A stretch of DNA of 64,000 bases. Origin: Palsa-147 sp963771905. GTDB lineage: Bacteria; Acidobacteriota; Terriglobia; Acidiferrales; UBA7541. The notes below the pieces were generated by a model. The model did not search any database. It was not told where the DNA came from and worked only from the letters and a program-made list of their open reading frames with translations. How positions within the stretch are numbered: position 1 is the first letter of the stretch; each line of letters begins with the position of its first letter. Shown here in pieces: positions 26,857 to 35,786 of this stretch. The stretch spans positions 124,001 through 188,000 of the forward strand of contig CAVYVI010000014.1 of the NCBI GenBank assembly GCA_963771905.1, written 5' to 3'. The translations under genes and the position numbers were made by a program.

Positions 26857-27470
26857 GTTCTCGGAACCCTCCCTGAGGACATCGACGGATGGCGGAGCGT
26901 CAAGCGAGATCGTATTAAACGTTACACTAAGAACGAAACTTGAGACCACCTAACAAATAACCGGCCATTTACCTAATAGAGGTGCATCCGTACGCAGTGA
27001 GTCCGCCCTCCCGAAGTGAGCGGCGGCCGCACCTTCACCCAGGATCGTACGAGACACTCTCCTTGTACGGACGAGCCTCCGGCCGCCTGGTCCCAGCCCG
27101 CCTCGGGAAAGGCGGACTTTCCCCGGGTCGGCGCTCAGCTCGAGGGCGCGCCGAAAGAGTGCACGACTGATGACTACCGCCGACCGTAAGAATCTACTTC
27201 TTGAGACACGTGGTCTGGCGAGATTTGTCGCACAGTTTCACAGGATTTTCCGTGACCATAGCCTCCAGTAAATAAATGACTTAGGCCACGCACAACGGGC
27301 CCTGCCGAAGCCGGGTTGGAAGCGCACGTGCTCCACCGGCAGCTACACCTGTGGGCGGGGTGTTGTATCTGTGCGCAGCCGGAGAGGCCTGCAATGGCTC
27401 CGCTGCCCACCGCCCGAGTGGCCAAAATCCACCCTTTGTCCGGCCTGCGGCGGCCAAGAAGGGGAGCGTC
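26857..27470. other. Long intergenic and leader region, 614 bases
   Basis: Between the spermidine synthase-like gene (minus) and the SBBP-repeat gene (plus). No protein gene found. It holds GC-rich inverted repeats (CGTAC at 27046-27050 with GTACG at 27065-27069), an AT-richer spot near 27270, and the leader motif described separately at 27353-27402. It probably contains two divergent promoters and a leader RNA. Confidence 0.5.
27353..27402 (+). promoter_or_regulatory. Leader motif A (shared with TonB receptor leader)
   Basis: GGGCGGGGTGTTG (27353-27365), then ATCTGTGC (27367-27374), then an imperfect hairpin with outer arms CGGAG (27380-27384) and CTCCG (27398-27402). The same three elements in the same order occur at 58558-58638 ahead of the TonB receptor gene. 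Located 69-118 bases before the start codon. Function unknown; could be a protein-binding leader or RNA regulator. Confidence 0.4.
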
Positions 27471-30400
27471 ATGAAAAACCCGGGGACCACGGATTCCCGC
27501 CTACCTATGAGATGGGCAATCGCAAGCTGCGTTTTGTTGTGCCTCGCCGGAGTTTTTTCAATTGAGCTCGCTGGGCGTATGCCGGGCAAGACGGCCGGAT
27601 CGTTGGTGCCGTCGCGCGCGGTGATTTCGCACAGCGGGACGCGTTCTCCCGGACCGCCGAAGTCGGGCATTTCTGCACCAGCGGTGCTCGCGAGCCACGC
27701 CGAGATCGTCAATCGGTACGGAAAATTGCCAATGTCGTTCGAGCCGAACGTAGGGCAATCCGGCGACCCAGTGAAATTTTTGGCGCACGGAAACGCCTAC
27801 ACGCTCTTCCTGACTCCGAGCGAAGCTGTCTTCGCGCTGAAGAGCGCTCCCGCACCCTCTGGCACACGCAGCCGGAAAACTACTTCGATCTCCTCTACGG
27901 CCACGAATGTTCCGAATTCTCGATTCCACGCGAAAAGCTCGTCCATCGACGTCGTGCGCATGCGTCTCGTCGGCGCAAATCCAGCGCCTCTTTTCGCAGG
28001 ACAAAACGAACTGCCGGGGAAGAGCGACTACCTCATCGGCAACCAGCCCGCGAAGTGGCACACGAATATTCCTAACTTCCTGAAGGTTGCGGAACATGGA
28101 GTTTATCCGGGCGTCGATCTTCTCTATTACGGCACGCAGCGCCAGCTCGAATACGATTTCAGCGTCGCACCTGGCGTTGATCCTCGCGTGATTCAGTTCG
28201 CAATTCATGGCGCAACGAAACTGCGCACCGGTTCTCAAGGTGAGCTCATCGCGAGCGTCAACGGCGGCGAAGTGCGGCTGCAAAAGCCAGTCGCCTACCA
28301 GCAGACCGGCGCTGCGGAGCAGCCCGTCGCGGTCGATTACGCGATGAAGAAAGACGGCACCGTGACATTCGTTGTCGGCAACTATGATCCAAGCCAGACG
28401 CTGGTCATCGATCCGATCCTGGCGTACTCCACGTTTCTCGGAGGAAGCGGCATCGATGTGGCGAATGGGATTGCCGTCGCCACGGATGGGACTGCTTTCA
28501 TTGCGGGCGGCACGTCATCGACTGATTTTCCGACGGCGCACCCCCTTCAGCCGGATGCGGGCGGGCCTGACGACGGTCCGCAGGATGCGTTCGTGTCCAA
28601 AATTAGTGCGGACGGTTCGACGCTTCTCTACTCCACGTATCTCGGCGGATCGGACATAGATTTCGCGAATGGCATTGCTGTCGACGCGTTTGGAAATGCG
28701 TATGTGACAGGTCTGACGAATTCCACGGATTTTCCGATCGTTAATGGGAATAACGGACTGTGCGGTGGTGACGGAGAATGCGGCGCCACTTTTAATACGC
28801 TTCACAAAATTGTCACGAACGCCTTCGTGTCGAAGCTGAACACAGCAGGTTCGGCGTTGGTTTACTCGACCTATCTTGGTGAGTACGAGAATGTTGCGGG
28901 CGAAGCCATCGCAGTGGACGGGGACCAAAATGCGTATGTCACGGGGTATACCGGGCCCAATGGCGTGCCAACTGTCGTCATTACGCCACCAGCCCTACCA
29001 CCCCCGCCATTTCCGATTATCAACGGCTTCCAGACCACCGCCGTCAACGAAGTCGCTTTTATAACCGAATTTACGGCCGTCGGCGGGCTCTCCTACTCGA
29101 GCTACCTCGGCGGTACTACCGGTTCCGGGGATGATGGTCTCGGTATTGCGGTCGACACCACCGGAGATGCGTACATCACCGGACTCGCGTTCTCTACGGA
29201 TTTTCCGACGACCGCGACGGCGCTGCAGGCGACGTCTGGCGGCGCCGGCGACGCATTCTTGACGAAGGTCAATACAACTCTCGTGGGTACGCCCTCGCTT
29301 GTCTACTCGACGTACCTCGGCGGAGCTGGGCTTGATCAAGGTAACGGTGTGGCCGTGGACAGCAGCGGGAACGCGTATGTGGTCGGTACGACGAACTCGA
29401 CTGCTTTCGGATTTGCGGCGCCAGGCGGCGCCTTTCAACCCGCTTGCGCTCTCGACGCTCAGGGCGTTTGCGAAGGCGACGCCTTTGTTGCCAAATTGAA
29501 CCCGGCGGCGGCCGGCGCAGCTTCTATCGTTTATTTTACGTACCTCGGCGGGTCGCTCGCGGACACCGGCAACGGGATTGCCGTGGACACAAGCGGCAAT
29601 GCGTATATCGCGGGGTCGACTGTTTCACTGGATTTTCCGACAACGGCCACAGCCTTTCAGCCTGCCTATGGCGGCGGCAACGCGGACGCATACGTGACAA
29701 AGTTGGATCCATTCGGCGCGACGCTGGTGTGGTCGAGCTATCTTGGCGGCACCAACACAGATGTTGGGAATGGCATCGCGGCAGACGCTACCGGTTCTGC
29801 TTATCTGACCGGTCAGACGTGTTCGCTGGACTTTCCATTGTCGAATCCGCTCCAATCGAACCCGGGCGGCAATTGTGATGCGTTCATTTCCAAGGTCAGC
29901 ATCTTGAATGGAATCGCCCTTAACCCAGCGGGTCTTGTCTTCCCAGCTCAGAGCCTTGGCACGACGAGCCAGCCTCTGTCTTCCACACTCACGAATGGAG
30001 AAACCCCGCTCACGATTTCGGGCATCACGCTCGCAGGCGACGATCCCGGCGACTTCGCCGTAATCAATACCTGCGGCTCATCCGTAGCTGCCGGAGCGCA
30101 GTGCACGATTACCGCGACATTCACTCCCACCGCCTCGGGAACTCGACGGGCGTTAGTCATGATCGCGGACAGCGCTCCCGGCAGCCCTCAAGTGCTGAGC
30201 CTGACCGGCCCCACATCCACGATTACATTATCGGCTTCGAGCCTTTCCTTCGGGACCCAGTCGGTGGGCGTCGCGAGCAGCCCGCAAGCTGTTACGGTGA
30301 CGAACAACGGCACGACTGCCTTGACGATATCGAGCGTCGTTGCCAGCGGAGATTTTTCGGAGACCGACGACTGCACGAAAGCTCCGCTCCAGCCGACGAC

Positions 30401-31058
30401 ACAGTGCGAGATCGATGTCACGTATACGCCGACCGCGCCGGGCGCGACCGTTGGCGCATTGACGATTACCGATAACGCCGCCGGGAGCCCACAGGTTGTT
30501 CTCCTGAACGGAACTGGCTTGGCGCCGGGTATTTCGATTGTCAGTGTCCCGCCCAGTGCCACGGTTTCGGCGGGCCAGACGGCGACATTTACTTTGCTAA
30601 TCTCGTCCGTTTCCGGCTTCGCGGAGCCGATACAACTGGGCTGCGGCGGAATTCCACCCGCGTCGAGTTGTTCGTTCTCACCCGGTGTTGTGACTTTGAC
30701 TGCGAACTCTTCGACAACCGCCACCGTCGGCATCAAGACGGGGCTTAGGACTCTGGCGCCTCCAATCCCGAACGTGAAAGTGAGTCCGCTCGGCGGGCTG
30801 CGCAATTTCGGTTTCGCACTGCTGGCGTGGCTGGTCTTTTTCCTCATCCTGACCACAACGGGAAAACGGCGAGGGCTACGTGCAACCGCGGCAGCATTCG
30901 GACTGGTGCTGACTTTACTGATGTTCTCAGCGGCCTGCGGAAATGGCAGTGAGACCGGGGTACCAGCCGGAACGCCCGCCGGTCCATATCAGATCACGAT
31001 CGTAGGCACCTCGGGTTCGGTCTCGGGCTCGACGACGATTAATTTGCAGGTTAACTAG
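27471..31058 (+). CDS. Large SBBP-repeat surface protein with ASPM/SPD-2/Hydin domains
   Basis: 1195 residues. An N-terminal membrane segment or signal (WAIASCVLLCLAGVFSI) precedes a conserved domain (MSFEPNVGQSGDPVKFLAHG; DLLYYGTQRQLEYDF). About seven SBBP beta-propeller repeats follow, each near YSTYLGG...GNGIAVDSSGNAYVTG. Two ASPM/SPD-2/Hydin-type domains follow (SSTLTNGETPLTISG; AVTVTNNGTTALTISS). Near the C-terminus two hydrophobic stretches (FALLAWLVFFLILTTT and ATAAAFGLVLTLLMFSAAC) may anchor it. Probably an exported surface or extracellular protein. The start at ATG 27471 follows AAGGGGAG and is preferred to the frame start at 27351. Confidence 0.88.
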   Translation: MKNPGTTDSRLPMRWAIASCVLLCLAGVFSIELAGRMPGKTAGSLVPSRAVISHSGTRSPGPPKSGISAPAVLASHAEIVNRYGKLPMSFEPNVGQSGDPVKFLAHGNAYTLFLTPSEAVFALKSAPAPSGTRSRKTTSISSTATNVPNSRFHAKSSSIDVVRMRLVGANPAPLFAGQNELPGKSDYLIGNQPAKWHTNIPNFLKVAEHGVYPGVDLLYYGTQRQLEYDFSVAPGVDPRVIQFAIHGATKLRTGSQGELIASVNGGEVRLQKPVAYQQTGAAEQPVAVDYAMKKDGTVTFVVGNYDPSQTLVIDPILAYSTFLGGSGIDVANGIAVATDGTAFIAGGTSSTDFPTAHPLQPDAGGPDDGPQDAFVSKISADGSTLLYSTYLGGSDIDFANGIAVDAFGNAYVTGLTNSTDFPIVNGNNGLCGGDGECGATFNTLHKIVTNAFVSKLNTAGSALVYSTYLGEYENVAGEAIAVDGDQNAYVTGYTGPNGVPTVVITPPALPPPPFPIINGFQTTAVNEVAFITEFTAVGGLSYSSYLGGTTGSGDDGLGIAVDTTGDAYITGLAFSTDFPTTATALQATSGGAGDAFLTKVNTTLVGTPSLVYSTYLGGAGLDQGNGVAVDSSGNAYVVGTTNSTAFGFAAPGGAFQPACALDAQGVCEGDAFVAKLNPAAAGAASIVYFTYLGGSLADTGNGIAVDTSGNAYIAGSTVSLDFPTTATAFQPAYGGGNADAYVTKLDPFGATLVWSSYLGGTNTDVGNGIAADATGSAYLTGQTCSLDFPLSNPLQSNPGGNCDAFISKVSILNGIALNPAGLVFPAQSLGTTSQPLSSTLTNGETPLTISGITLAGDDPGDFAVINTCGSSVAAGAQCTITATFTPTASGTRRALVMIADSAPGSPQVLSLTGPTSTITLSASSLSFGTQSVGVASSPQAVTVTNNGTTALTISSVVASGDFSETDDCTKAPLQPTTQCEIDVTYTPTAPGATVGALTITDNAAGSPQVVLLNGTGLAPGISIVSVPPSATVSAGQTATFTLLISSVSGFAEPIQLGCGGIPPASSCSFSPGVVTLTANSSTTATVGIKTGLRTLAPPIPNVKVSPLGGLRNFGFALLAWLVFFLILTTTGKRRGLRATAAAFGLVLTLLMFSAACGNGSETGVPAGTPAGPYQITIVGTSGSVSGSTTINLQVN

Positions 31059-31208
31059 GCGGCGGCTCGCTCTCGATAATCTGTTGAAGACAGTGGTTGT
31101 GCCACGCCATCATTACTGTCCGGGTGCTTCGAACGGCTGGACCTTTGGTCGATCGAGCTCGGTGAAAACGCAGCGGCGCTATACGGACGCAATCGAGGAG
31201 ATAACGAA

Positions 31209-31736
31209 ATGAAACGAATCATGTGGCTGATTCCCGCGATTCTCCTGCTGTCTCTGACAGCGCGCGCGCAGGAAGCGCCGCAATTTGAGATCTCGGGTGG
31301 ATATTCGTTCTTGGACGCCAACTTCAACAACTCCAGCTTCCATCTCAACGGCGGCAACGCCGCTCTTGGCGAGAATTTGAACAGCTGGTTCGGCGGCCGC
31401 TTCGAATTCAACGCGTACGGCGGCTCTGTCGCCAACACGAACATTTCGGCGCAGACATTTTCGTTCGGTCCCGTCTTCACGTACCGCCATTTTGACCGGC
31501 TGGCTCCCTTCGGCTTTTTCGAGTTAGGAGGAATGCACGCGAGCCAGGGGTATCTCGGAATTTCGGCTTCCGCCACGAAACTCGCAATGTCCTTCGGCGG
31601 CGGAGTGGACTACAAACTGAGGGATCGCATCGCGGTGCGCGTTCAGGGCAACTACATGTGGACGGATTTCCTCGCTCTTCGGCAGAATAACATCCAACTA
31701 CAGGCCGGCGTCGTTTTTCAAATCGGAAAGATCTAG
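31209..31736 (+). CDS. Outer-membrane beta-barrel protein
   Basis: 175 residues with a signal peptide (MWLIPAILLLSLTARAQ, cut before EAPQF). The mature part alternates hydrophobic strands and turns typical of small OmpA-like barrels: FEISGGYSFLDANF, WFGGRFEFNAYGG, FSFGPVFTYR, MSFGGGVDYKLRD, and the terminal LQAGVVFQIGKI, close to a C-terminal barrel strand. Length fits an eight-stranded barrel. Follows the SBBP gene by 150 bases on the same strand and is followed by a strong hairpin. Confidence 0.85.
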   Translation: MKRIMWLIPAILLLSLTARAQEAPQFEISGGYSFLDANFNNSSFHLNGGNAALGENLNSWFGGRFEFNAYGGSVANTNISAQTFSFGPVFTYRHFDRLAPFGFFELGGMHASQGYLGISASATKLAMSFGGGVDYKLRDRIAVRVQGNYMWTDFLALRQNNIQLQAGVVFQIGKI

Positions 31737-32045
31737 CGAGCCTCGACGCGTGTTGGTTCAGCCTGAAATGAAGAGAGGCCACTCTCCGCTCCTGGGGATT
31801 CCGTCCCGCGGAGCGGAGATTTTCAAGGCATGAGGGCCTATCGTCCAATTCCTGTTTTTGAATGTTTAGCGCGAGAGAGTTGGCTCCCGCACTGTTTGCC
31901 ATCGGCCCGGTGAGGCCTACCCGGTTATCCCCCAGCATGATTGCGTCCCTGCAATGGCCGCTTCCGTTTCACCCGGCGTAGCCGCCGTTCGACATTTTCG
32001 CAGCCCGTGCTGACCGGGCTCTAGCTTTTGAATTCAGATTTGGTT
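31737..32045. other. Convergent intergenic region, 309 bases
   Basis: Between the beta-barrel gene (plus) and a gene on the minus strand that ends at 32046. It contains the terminator at 31784-31823 and no credible gene. The remainder shows nothing recognisable. Confidence 0.6.
31784..31823 (+). terminator. Intrinsic terminator after beta-barrel gene
   Basis: A nine-base-pair stem CTCCGCTCC / GGAGCGGAG (31784-31792 with 31810-31818), with an inner GGGA/TCCC pairing, followed by ATTTTC. It lies 48 bases after the stop codon. Confidence 0.65.
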
Positions 32046-32969
32046 TTACGGGTGCCGATGTAGTACGTGAACCGCGATATCCGGCCAGAACTCCCGAAAC
32101 GCATTCGTGAGCACGTCTCGTCCGATGGCCCATCCGTATTTCGAACCCAGCGCCCCGGGAGTCCGCGCGCCGCTGGGATAGTATGCCAGGGAGATGCTTT
32201 GAGCGATGGCTCTGCCGAGAATTTCGGACACGTTGAAGCTATTGTGTCCATGATAATCGGGGGTGATCAAAATGCGCGAGGCTGCGTAGATTCCACGCTT
32301 CCAAATTCCGCCCTTGCCCAGCGCATAATAGCGCTCGTCCTGATGGAAGACGCTAGGCAGCGCGAAGATCACCCAGTAGTTGCCATCGGCTTTGTCGACA
32401 AATCCGCGCCAATAATATCTTCCGTAGCCCGGCATGCCTTGCCCGAGCTGTGGATGAGCGTCAGTCCATTCAGCAAACGCTGAAGTGATCCCCACAAAGA
32501 TAAACGAGGAGTAGTCGAAGCTGTTCTTCGTAGCGATCACGAAAGCCTGCTTTGGCGTGGGAGGTGGAGGGATGGTGCCGGCGCTGACCGCCCGGAAATT
32601 GGGCATGACGCCGAGAATGCGTTTCGGCTGTGGCGGTGGCGTATTCTGTGCAGCAGGCTTTGCGGTCTCAGACTGCTTTTCCGGCGCCTGCGCGCCACCA
32701 GACTGCGTCCCCTTGTCTTGCGCGTCCGCGGCATTCTCTCCCGCAGCCTCGACGTCTGCAGCACCAGAGACGGTCGTGCCTGAGCACCCGGCACTCCCTC
32801 CCGCCGCAATAGCAGACGATGCCGCGCCGCAATCCCGTGTATTCCCGAGCGGCGCAACCGAAGCGTCTTGGGCCAACGAAAACCGCACCGCTCCAAAGAT
32901 CATTGCCACCGCCAGAAAAAGTTCCCAAATCCTAGGCAAAGCGCAACTCCCATATTCGAAATAAAACAA
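32046..32969 (-). CDS. Exported hypothetical protein with proline/alanine-rich linker
   Basis: 307 residues. A signal-like segment (LFLAVAMIFGAVRFSLAQ) precedes a low-complexity region rich in Ala, Gly, Ser, Thr, Pro and Gln (about residues 40-130; PPPQPKRI, PPPPTPKQ). The C-terminal half has aromatic, strand-like sequence (YGRYYWRGFVDKADGNYWVIF, HQDERYYALGKGGIWKR, NSFNVSEILGRAIAQSI) and a possible membrane-bound fold. Homologues in Acidobacteriota are known only as hypothetical. Function not known. Confidence 0.72.
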   Translation of the reverse strand: MFYFEYGSCALPRIWELFLAVAMIFGAVRFSLAQDASVAPLGNTRDCGAASSAIAAGGSAGCSGTTVSGAADVEAAGENAADAQDKGTQSGGAQAPEKQSETAKPAAQNTPPPQPKRILGVMPNFRAVSAGTIPPPPTPKQAFVIATKNSFDYSSFIFVGITSAFAEWTDAHPQLGQGMPGYGRYYWRGFVDKADGNYWVIFALPSVFHQDERYYALGKGGIWKRGIYAASRILITPDYHGHNSFNVSEILGRAIAQSISLAYYPSGARTPGALGSKYGWAIGRDVLTNAFREFWPDIAVHVLHRHP

Positions 32970-33316
32970 GGCTCAATCCGATGCCTCATTGAGGCAGAGG
33001 ATTACCAACTCTCCGCGAAAGGCCTCTCGCGCAGATTCCACGATAATACCCGGATTGCGCACTCCGGCGGATTCTCACAAAGTTTCTTTCTCAACAAAAA
33101 CCGCGAGGTTTTGCATCGTTCCGACGTTACGGGCTCGAGTGATATCAACTCGCCATTGCCAGTTAGCGCTCGCGAGAACGCCCCTATTCTAACCGCGTTC
33201 GAGGAATGCGCCAAGATCGACGCCCGCTGCTGCTGCCGACGAGGTTGTCGCAAGTGATGTGCTTGCTCAAGCTTACGATTCAGTGCGGCGTGAATTGCAG
33301 TGATTGGTGTTCTGAT
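32970..33316. other. Intergenic region, 347 bases
   Basis: Between two minus-strand genes. Apart from a small hairpin (GCCTC at 32981 region, attgaggc) no gene or regulatory element could be supported. An 83-codon minus-strand frame at 33002-33253 lacks a ribosome site and shows no recognisable features. Confidence 0.4.
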
Positions 33317-33640
33317 TTAGAGCGCGGGCTTGCGCGGATAAAGACTTCGCGTGGATTTCGAGGTGTGCGCGCTGCGGTATTCGTCGAGATCGGTTTCGCT
33401 GATGCGGAAATGCGACTTCGGGGGACGGTTGGCAAACGCCGCCAGCTCGTTGTGCAGCCGCAGCGAGCAGATGTCCGGCGCGTCCTGGAATCGGACGCGG
33501 TGTCCGTCAAACGCCTCGTTTACGATCGTTAGAGTAAATTCCCGGGGCTCAATGGCAGTTTCCCGGACGAGAAACGTATACTCGCGGACTTGCGGCTTGG
33601 CCTCGAATCCCAGGTATTGGACGATAATTTTTTCGTTCAT
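33317..33640 (-). CDS. Small conserved hypothetical protein
   Basis: 107 residues. The N-terminal part (IVQYLGFEAKPQVREYTFLV) and EFTLTIVNEAFDGHRVRFQDAPDICSLRL region suggest a small beta-rich fold; the C-terminus ends in a basic tail (RSLYPRKPAL). No family name recognised. The ATG at 33640 is preferred to an in-frame GTG at 33670, although neither has a strong ribosome site. It follows the cold-shock gene on the same strand after its terminator. Confidence 0.6.
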   Translation of the reverse strand: MNEKIIVQYLGFEAKPQVREYTFLVRETAIEPREFTLTIVNEAFDGHRVRFQDAPDICSLRLHNELAAFANRPPKSHFRISETDLDEYRSAHTSKSTRSLYPRKPAL

Positions 33641-33700
33641 AAGTGATTCGCTGGAGCTTCCACCGTTCACTGCGCACTGAAAAACCGTAAGTCCTGAGAA

Positions 33701-33736
33701 AGAAAAAGGGCGGGACGGTCATTGACCGGCCCGCCC
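33701..33736 (-). terminator. Intrinsic terminator of the cold-shock gene
   Basis: A 13-position stem (33708-33720 with 33724-33736) with one mismatch and a three-base loop, GC-rich, followed on the minus strand by TTTTTCT. It starts seven bases after the stop codon of the csp gene. Confidence 0.8.
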
Positions 33737-33743
33737 ATGACGA

Positions 33744-33947
33744 CTAGAGGGTCGTTACGGCTTCAGCCTGCAAGCCCTTAGGGCCCTTCCGGACTTCAAA
33801 CTCGACGGCTTGGCCTTCGTTCAGGCTCTTGTAGCCGTCCGCTTGAATCGCCGAAAAGTGGACGAAAACATCCTCGCCGGACTGGCGCTGGATGAATCCG
33901 AAACCTTTGCTGGCATTGAACCACTTCACTGTTCCTTGTTCTTTCAC
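33744..33947 (-). CDS. Cold-shock domain protein (CspA family)
   Basis: 67 residues. The OB-fold RNA-binding protein carries RNP1 KGFGFI (14-19) and RNP2 VFVHF (27-31), along with the start GTVKWFNASKGFGF. It should bind single-stranded RNA or DNA and act as an RNA chaperone. The start is GTG at 33947 preceded by AAGGAAA. Hairpins lie on both sides: a terminator downstream and a terminator-like hairpin in the upstream region at 34008-34044. The csp name is generic for the family. Confidence 0.97.
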   Translation of the reverse strand: MKEQGTVKWFNASKGFGFIQRQSGEDVFVHFSAIQADGYKSLNEGQAVEFEVRKGPKGLQAEAVTTL

Positions 33948-34007
33948 TGTATTTCCTTTTCTTTAATTGAGCTATTTGGTGCCGCTCGAGCGCCCCCAGC
34001 CGTAAAC

Positions 34008-34044
34008 ACAAAAAGGGGCTGCAAGTTTGAACTTGCAGCCCCTT
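34008..34044 (-). terminator. Terminator-like hairpin upstream of the csp gene
   Basis: A perfect 15-base inverted repeat with a two-base loop (arms 34013-34027 and 34030-34044; AAGGGGCTGCAAGTT). On the minus strand it is followed by TTTTTGTGTTT. It lies 61 bases upstream of the csp start. No gene is seen on the minus strand before it, so it may be an attenuator in the csp leader or end a short RNA. Confidence 0.6.
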
Positions 34045-34182
34045 CACGAATCTAAAGGTGTTACAAGAGCAACAAACGCAAATTCACTCTAGCACACCGA
34101 GGCCCAATCATCAAGCCAATTCGCGCGCGAGAGATGGCGGCCCGGCGGTTTGCATATCGCGCACGCGCCCGCCCGCTCGTAT

Positions 34183-34210
34183 TTGTGCCGCTCCGGAATC
34201 TTGTTATAGT
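34183..34210 (+). promoter_or_regulatory. Promoter of nucleotide-sugar dehydrogenase
   Basis: TTGTGC (34183-34188), a 16-base spacer, TATAGT (34205-34210), with TG making an extended -10 (TGTTATAGT, 34202-34210). Start codon is 57 bases downstream. Confidence 0.6.
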
Positions 34211-34266
34211 CGAACGGTTGTTTCTCTCGTTGCATTCCACGATTCAAATCAGGAGCAGACAAGCGG

Positions 34267-35622
34267 ATGGGCGCGGATCGCAAGCCGGAGTTTTTCGCAG
34301 GAAAAGATATTCGAATTGGCATCATCGGATGCGGATACGTGGGGCTGCCGCTGGCGTTGCGCTTTGCGGAGACGGGCCACCGCGTCACTGGCTTCGATAC
34401 CGATCCCTCCAAGATCGAAAAGCTGAACGCCGGACAAAGCTACATTCAGCACATTCCGGCGGCGAAGATCGCCGAGCACGTCAAAGGCGGGCGTTTCGGC
34501 GCGACCACCGATTTCACGAAGCTCCGTGACATGGACGCCGTTCTGATTTGCGTGCCGACGCCGCTCGATGAGCGCCGCGAGCCGGACCTCAGCTACGTCG
34601 AGAAAACCGCTCTGTCCATCGCACCGAATCTCCAGCGCGGCCAGTTGATCGTGCTCGAAAGCACGACGTATCCGGGCACGACCGAAGAACTGGTGTTGCC
34701 AATCCTCGCACGCGGCGGCTTGAAGTGTCCGATCGCTCGCGGGCCCGAAGTGGAAAACATCGCGACCGACTATTTCCTGGCGTTTTCGCCCGAGCGCGAA
34801 GATCCCGGGAACAAACAGTTTAGCCTGGCGCAGATACCGAAAGTCGTTGGCGGAACGAATCCGCCGAGCCAACGCGCCGCCGCAAATCTCTACGCGCAGA
34901 TCGTTTCCCGAGTCGTGCTTGTCAGCTCGACTCGCGCCGCCGAAATGGTAAAACTTCTTGAAAACATATTCCGCTGCGTGAACATCGCGCTCGTGAACGA
35001 GTTGAAACTTCTCGGGCAGCGCATGGACATCGACATCTGGGAAGTGATCGACAGCGCCGCCACCAAGCCGTTCGGCTTTATGCCCTTTTATCCCGGTCCC
35101 GGCCTTGGCGGGCATTGCATTCCGGTCGACCCCTATTATTTGTCGTGGAAGGCTCGAGAATACGATTTCGCGACGCGTTTTATCGAACTCGCGGGCGAAA
35201 TCAACACATCTATGCCATATCACGTTGTGGAATCGGTCGCCGATGCGCTGAATGATCGGCAGAAGAGCATCAACGGTTCAAGAATCCTGCTGCTTGGCGT
35301 TGCCTATAAAAAAGATGTCGACGATTTGCGCGAATCGCCGTCGCTCAAGCTCCTCGAGCTGCTCGCGGCCCGCGGCGCGAAGCTCGATTACAACGATCCT
35401 TATTTTCCGGCACTGCACAAAATGAGGCATTACGATTTCTCGAATCTGCGCTCGACCGAGCTGACTCCCGCGGTGCTGGCTTCTTACGACTGCGTTCTGA
35501 TCGCAACCGACCACACCGCCTACGATTACAACGCCATCGCCGAATCGGCGAGGCTCATTGTCGATACGCGCAACGCGACGCGTCGCGTCACGAAGCATCG
35601 CGAAAAGATCATCGTTTGCTGA
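34267..35622 (+). CDS. Nucleotide-sugar (UDP-sugar) dehydrogenase
   Basis: 451 residues. It oxidises the C6 of a UDP-sugar to a uronic acid in two NAD-dependent steps. The Rossmann loop GCGYVGLPLA starts at residue 21. Conserved are STTYPGTTEE, SPEREDPGN, the helix KLLENIFRCVNIALVNEL, the catalytic Cys284 in GGHCIPVDPYYL, and the C-terminal GVAYKKDVDDLRESPSL. The sequence fits the UDP-GlcNAc / UDP-N-acetylmannosamine branch (WbpA/WecC-like) better than UDP-glucose dehydrogenase, but specificity is inferred. Likely surface polysaccharide precursor; a PilZ gene follows. Confidence 0.93.
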   Translation: MGADRKPEFFAGKDIRIGIIGCGYVGLPLALRFAETGHRVTGFDTDPSKIEKLNAGQSYIQHIPAAKIAEHVKGGRFGATTDFTKLRDMDAVLICVPTPLDERREPDLSYVEKTALSIAPNLQRGQLIVLESTTYPGTTEELVLPILARGGLKCPIARGPEVENIATDYFLAFSPEREDPGNKQFSLAQIPKVVGGTNPPSQRAAANLYAQIVSRVVLVSSTRAAEMVKLLENIFRCVNIALVNELKLLGQRMDIDIWEVIDSAATKPFGFMPFYPGPGLGGHCIPVDPYYLSWKAREYDFATRFIELAGEINTSMPYHVVESVADALNDRQKSINGSRILLLGVAYKKDVDDLRESPSLKLLELLAARGAKLDYNDPYFPALHKMRHYDFSNLRSTELTPAVLASYDCVLIATDHTAYDYNAIAESARLIVDTRNATRRVTKHREKIIVC

Positions 35623-35786
35623 GCTCGATCGGCCCGTGTGGCGTCGGTTTGAACGCCCGGTTGCGCCGTCCGCCAGCCCATTCGCGGGGTTTCGAGCGTC
35701 TGTACTTCTTTCCGTGTTTACTCAATAGCGGCCAGATTCCAACGATTTCGGCGGGTCTCCGAATTTCCGGTTATCGTTGCTTCGAT

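Larger units (their letters stand above)
33948..34266. other. Divergent intergenic region, 319 bases
   Basis: Between the csp gene (minus) and the nucleotide-sugar dehydrogenase gene (plus). It holds the minus-strand hairpin at 34008-34044 and the plus-strand promoter at 34183-34210. No further gene seen. Confidence 0.6.

Noticed and set aside
27287..27294. CACGCACA string resembling the start of a GEMM (cyclic-di-GMP-I) riboswitch
   Set aside because: The tetraloop hairpin, the GGGCAAACC stretch and the ACGCAAAGCC stretch do not follow. Chance match.
28430..29900. Repeated DNA of about 200-base units inside the SBBP gene
   Set aside because: These are diverged protein repeats (YSTYLGG...GNAY) and not a DNA repeat or CRISPR array.
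33002..33253. 83-codon minus-strand frame
   Set aside because: No start signal or recognisable content.
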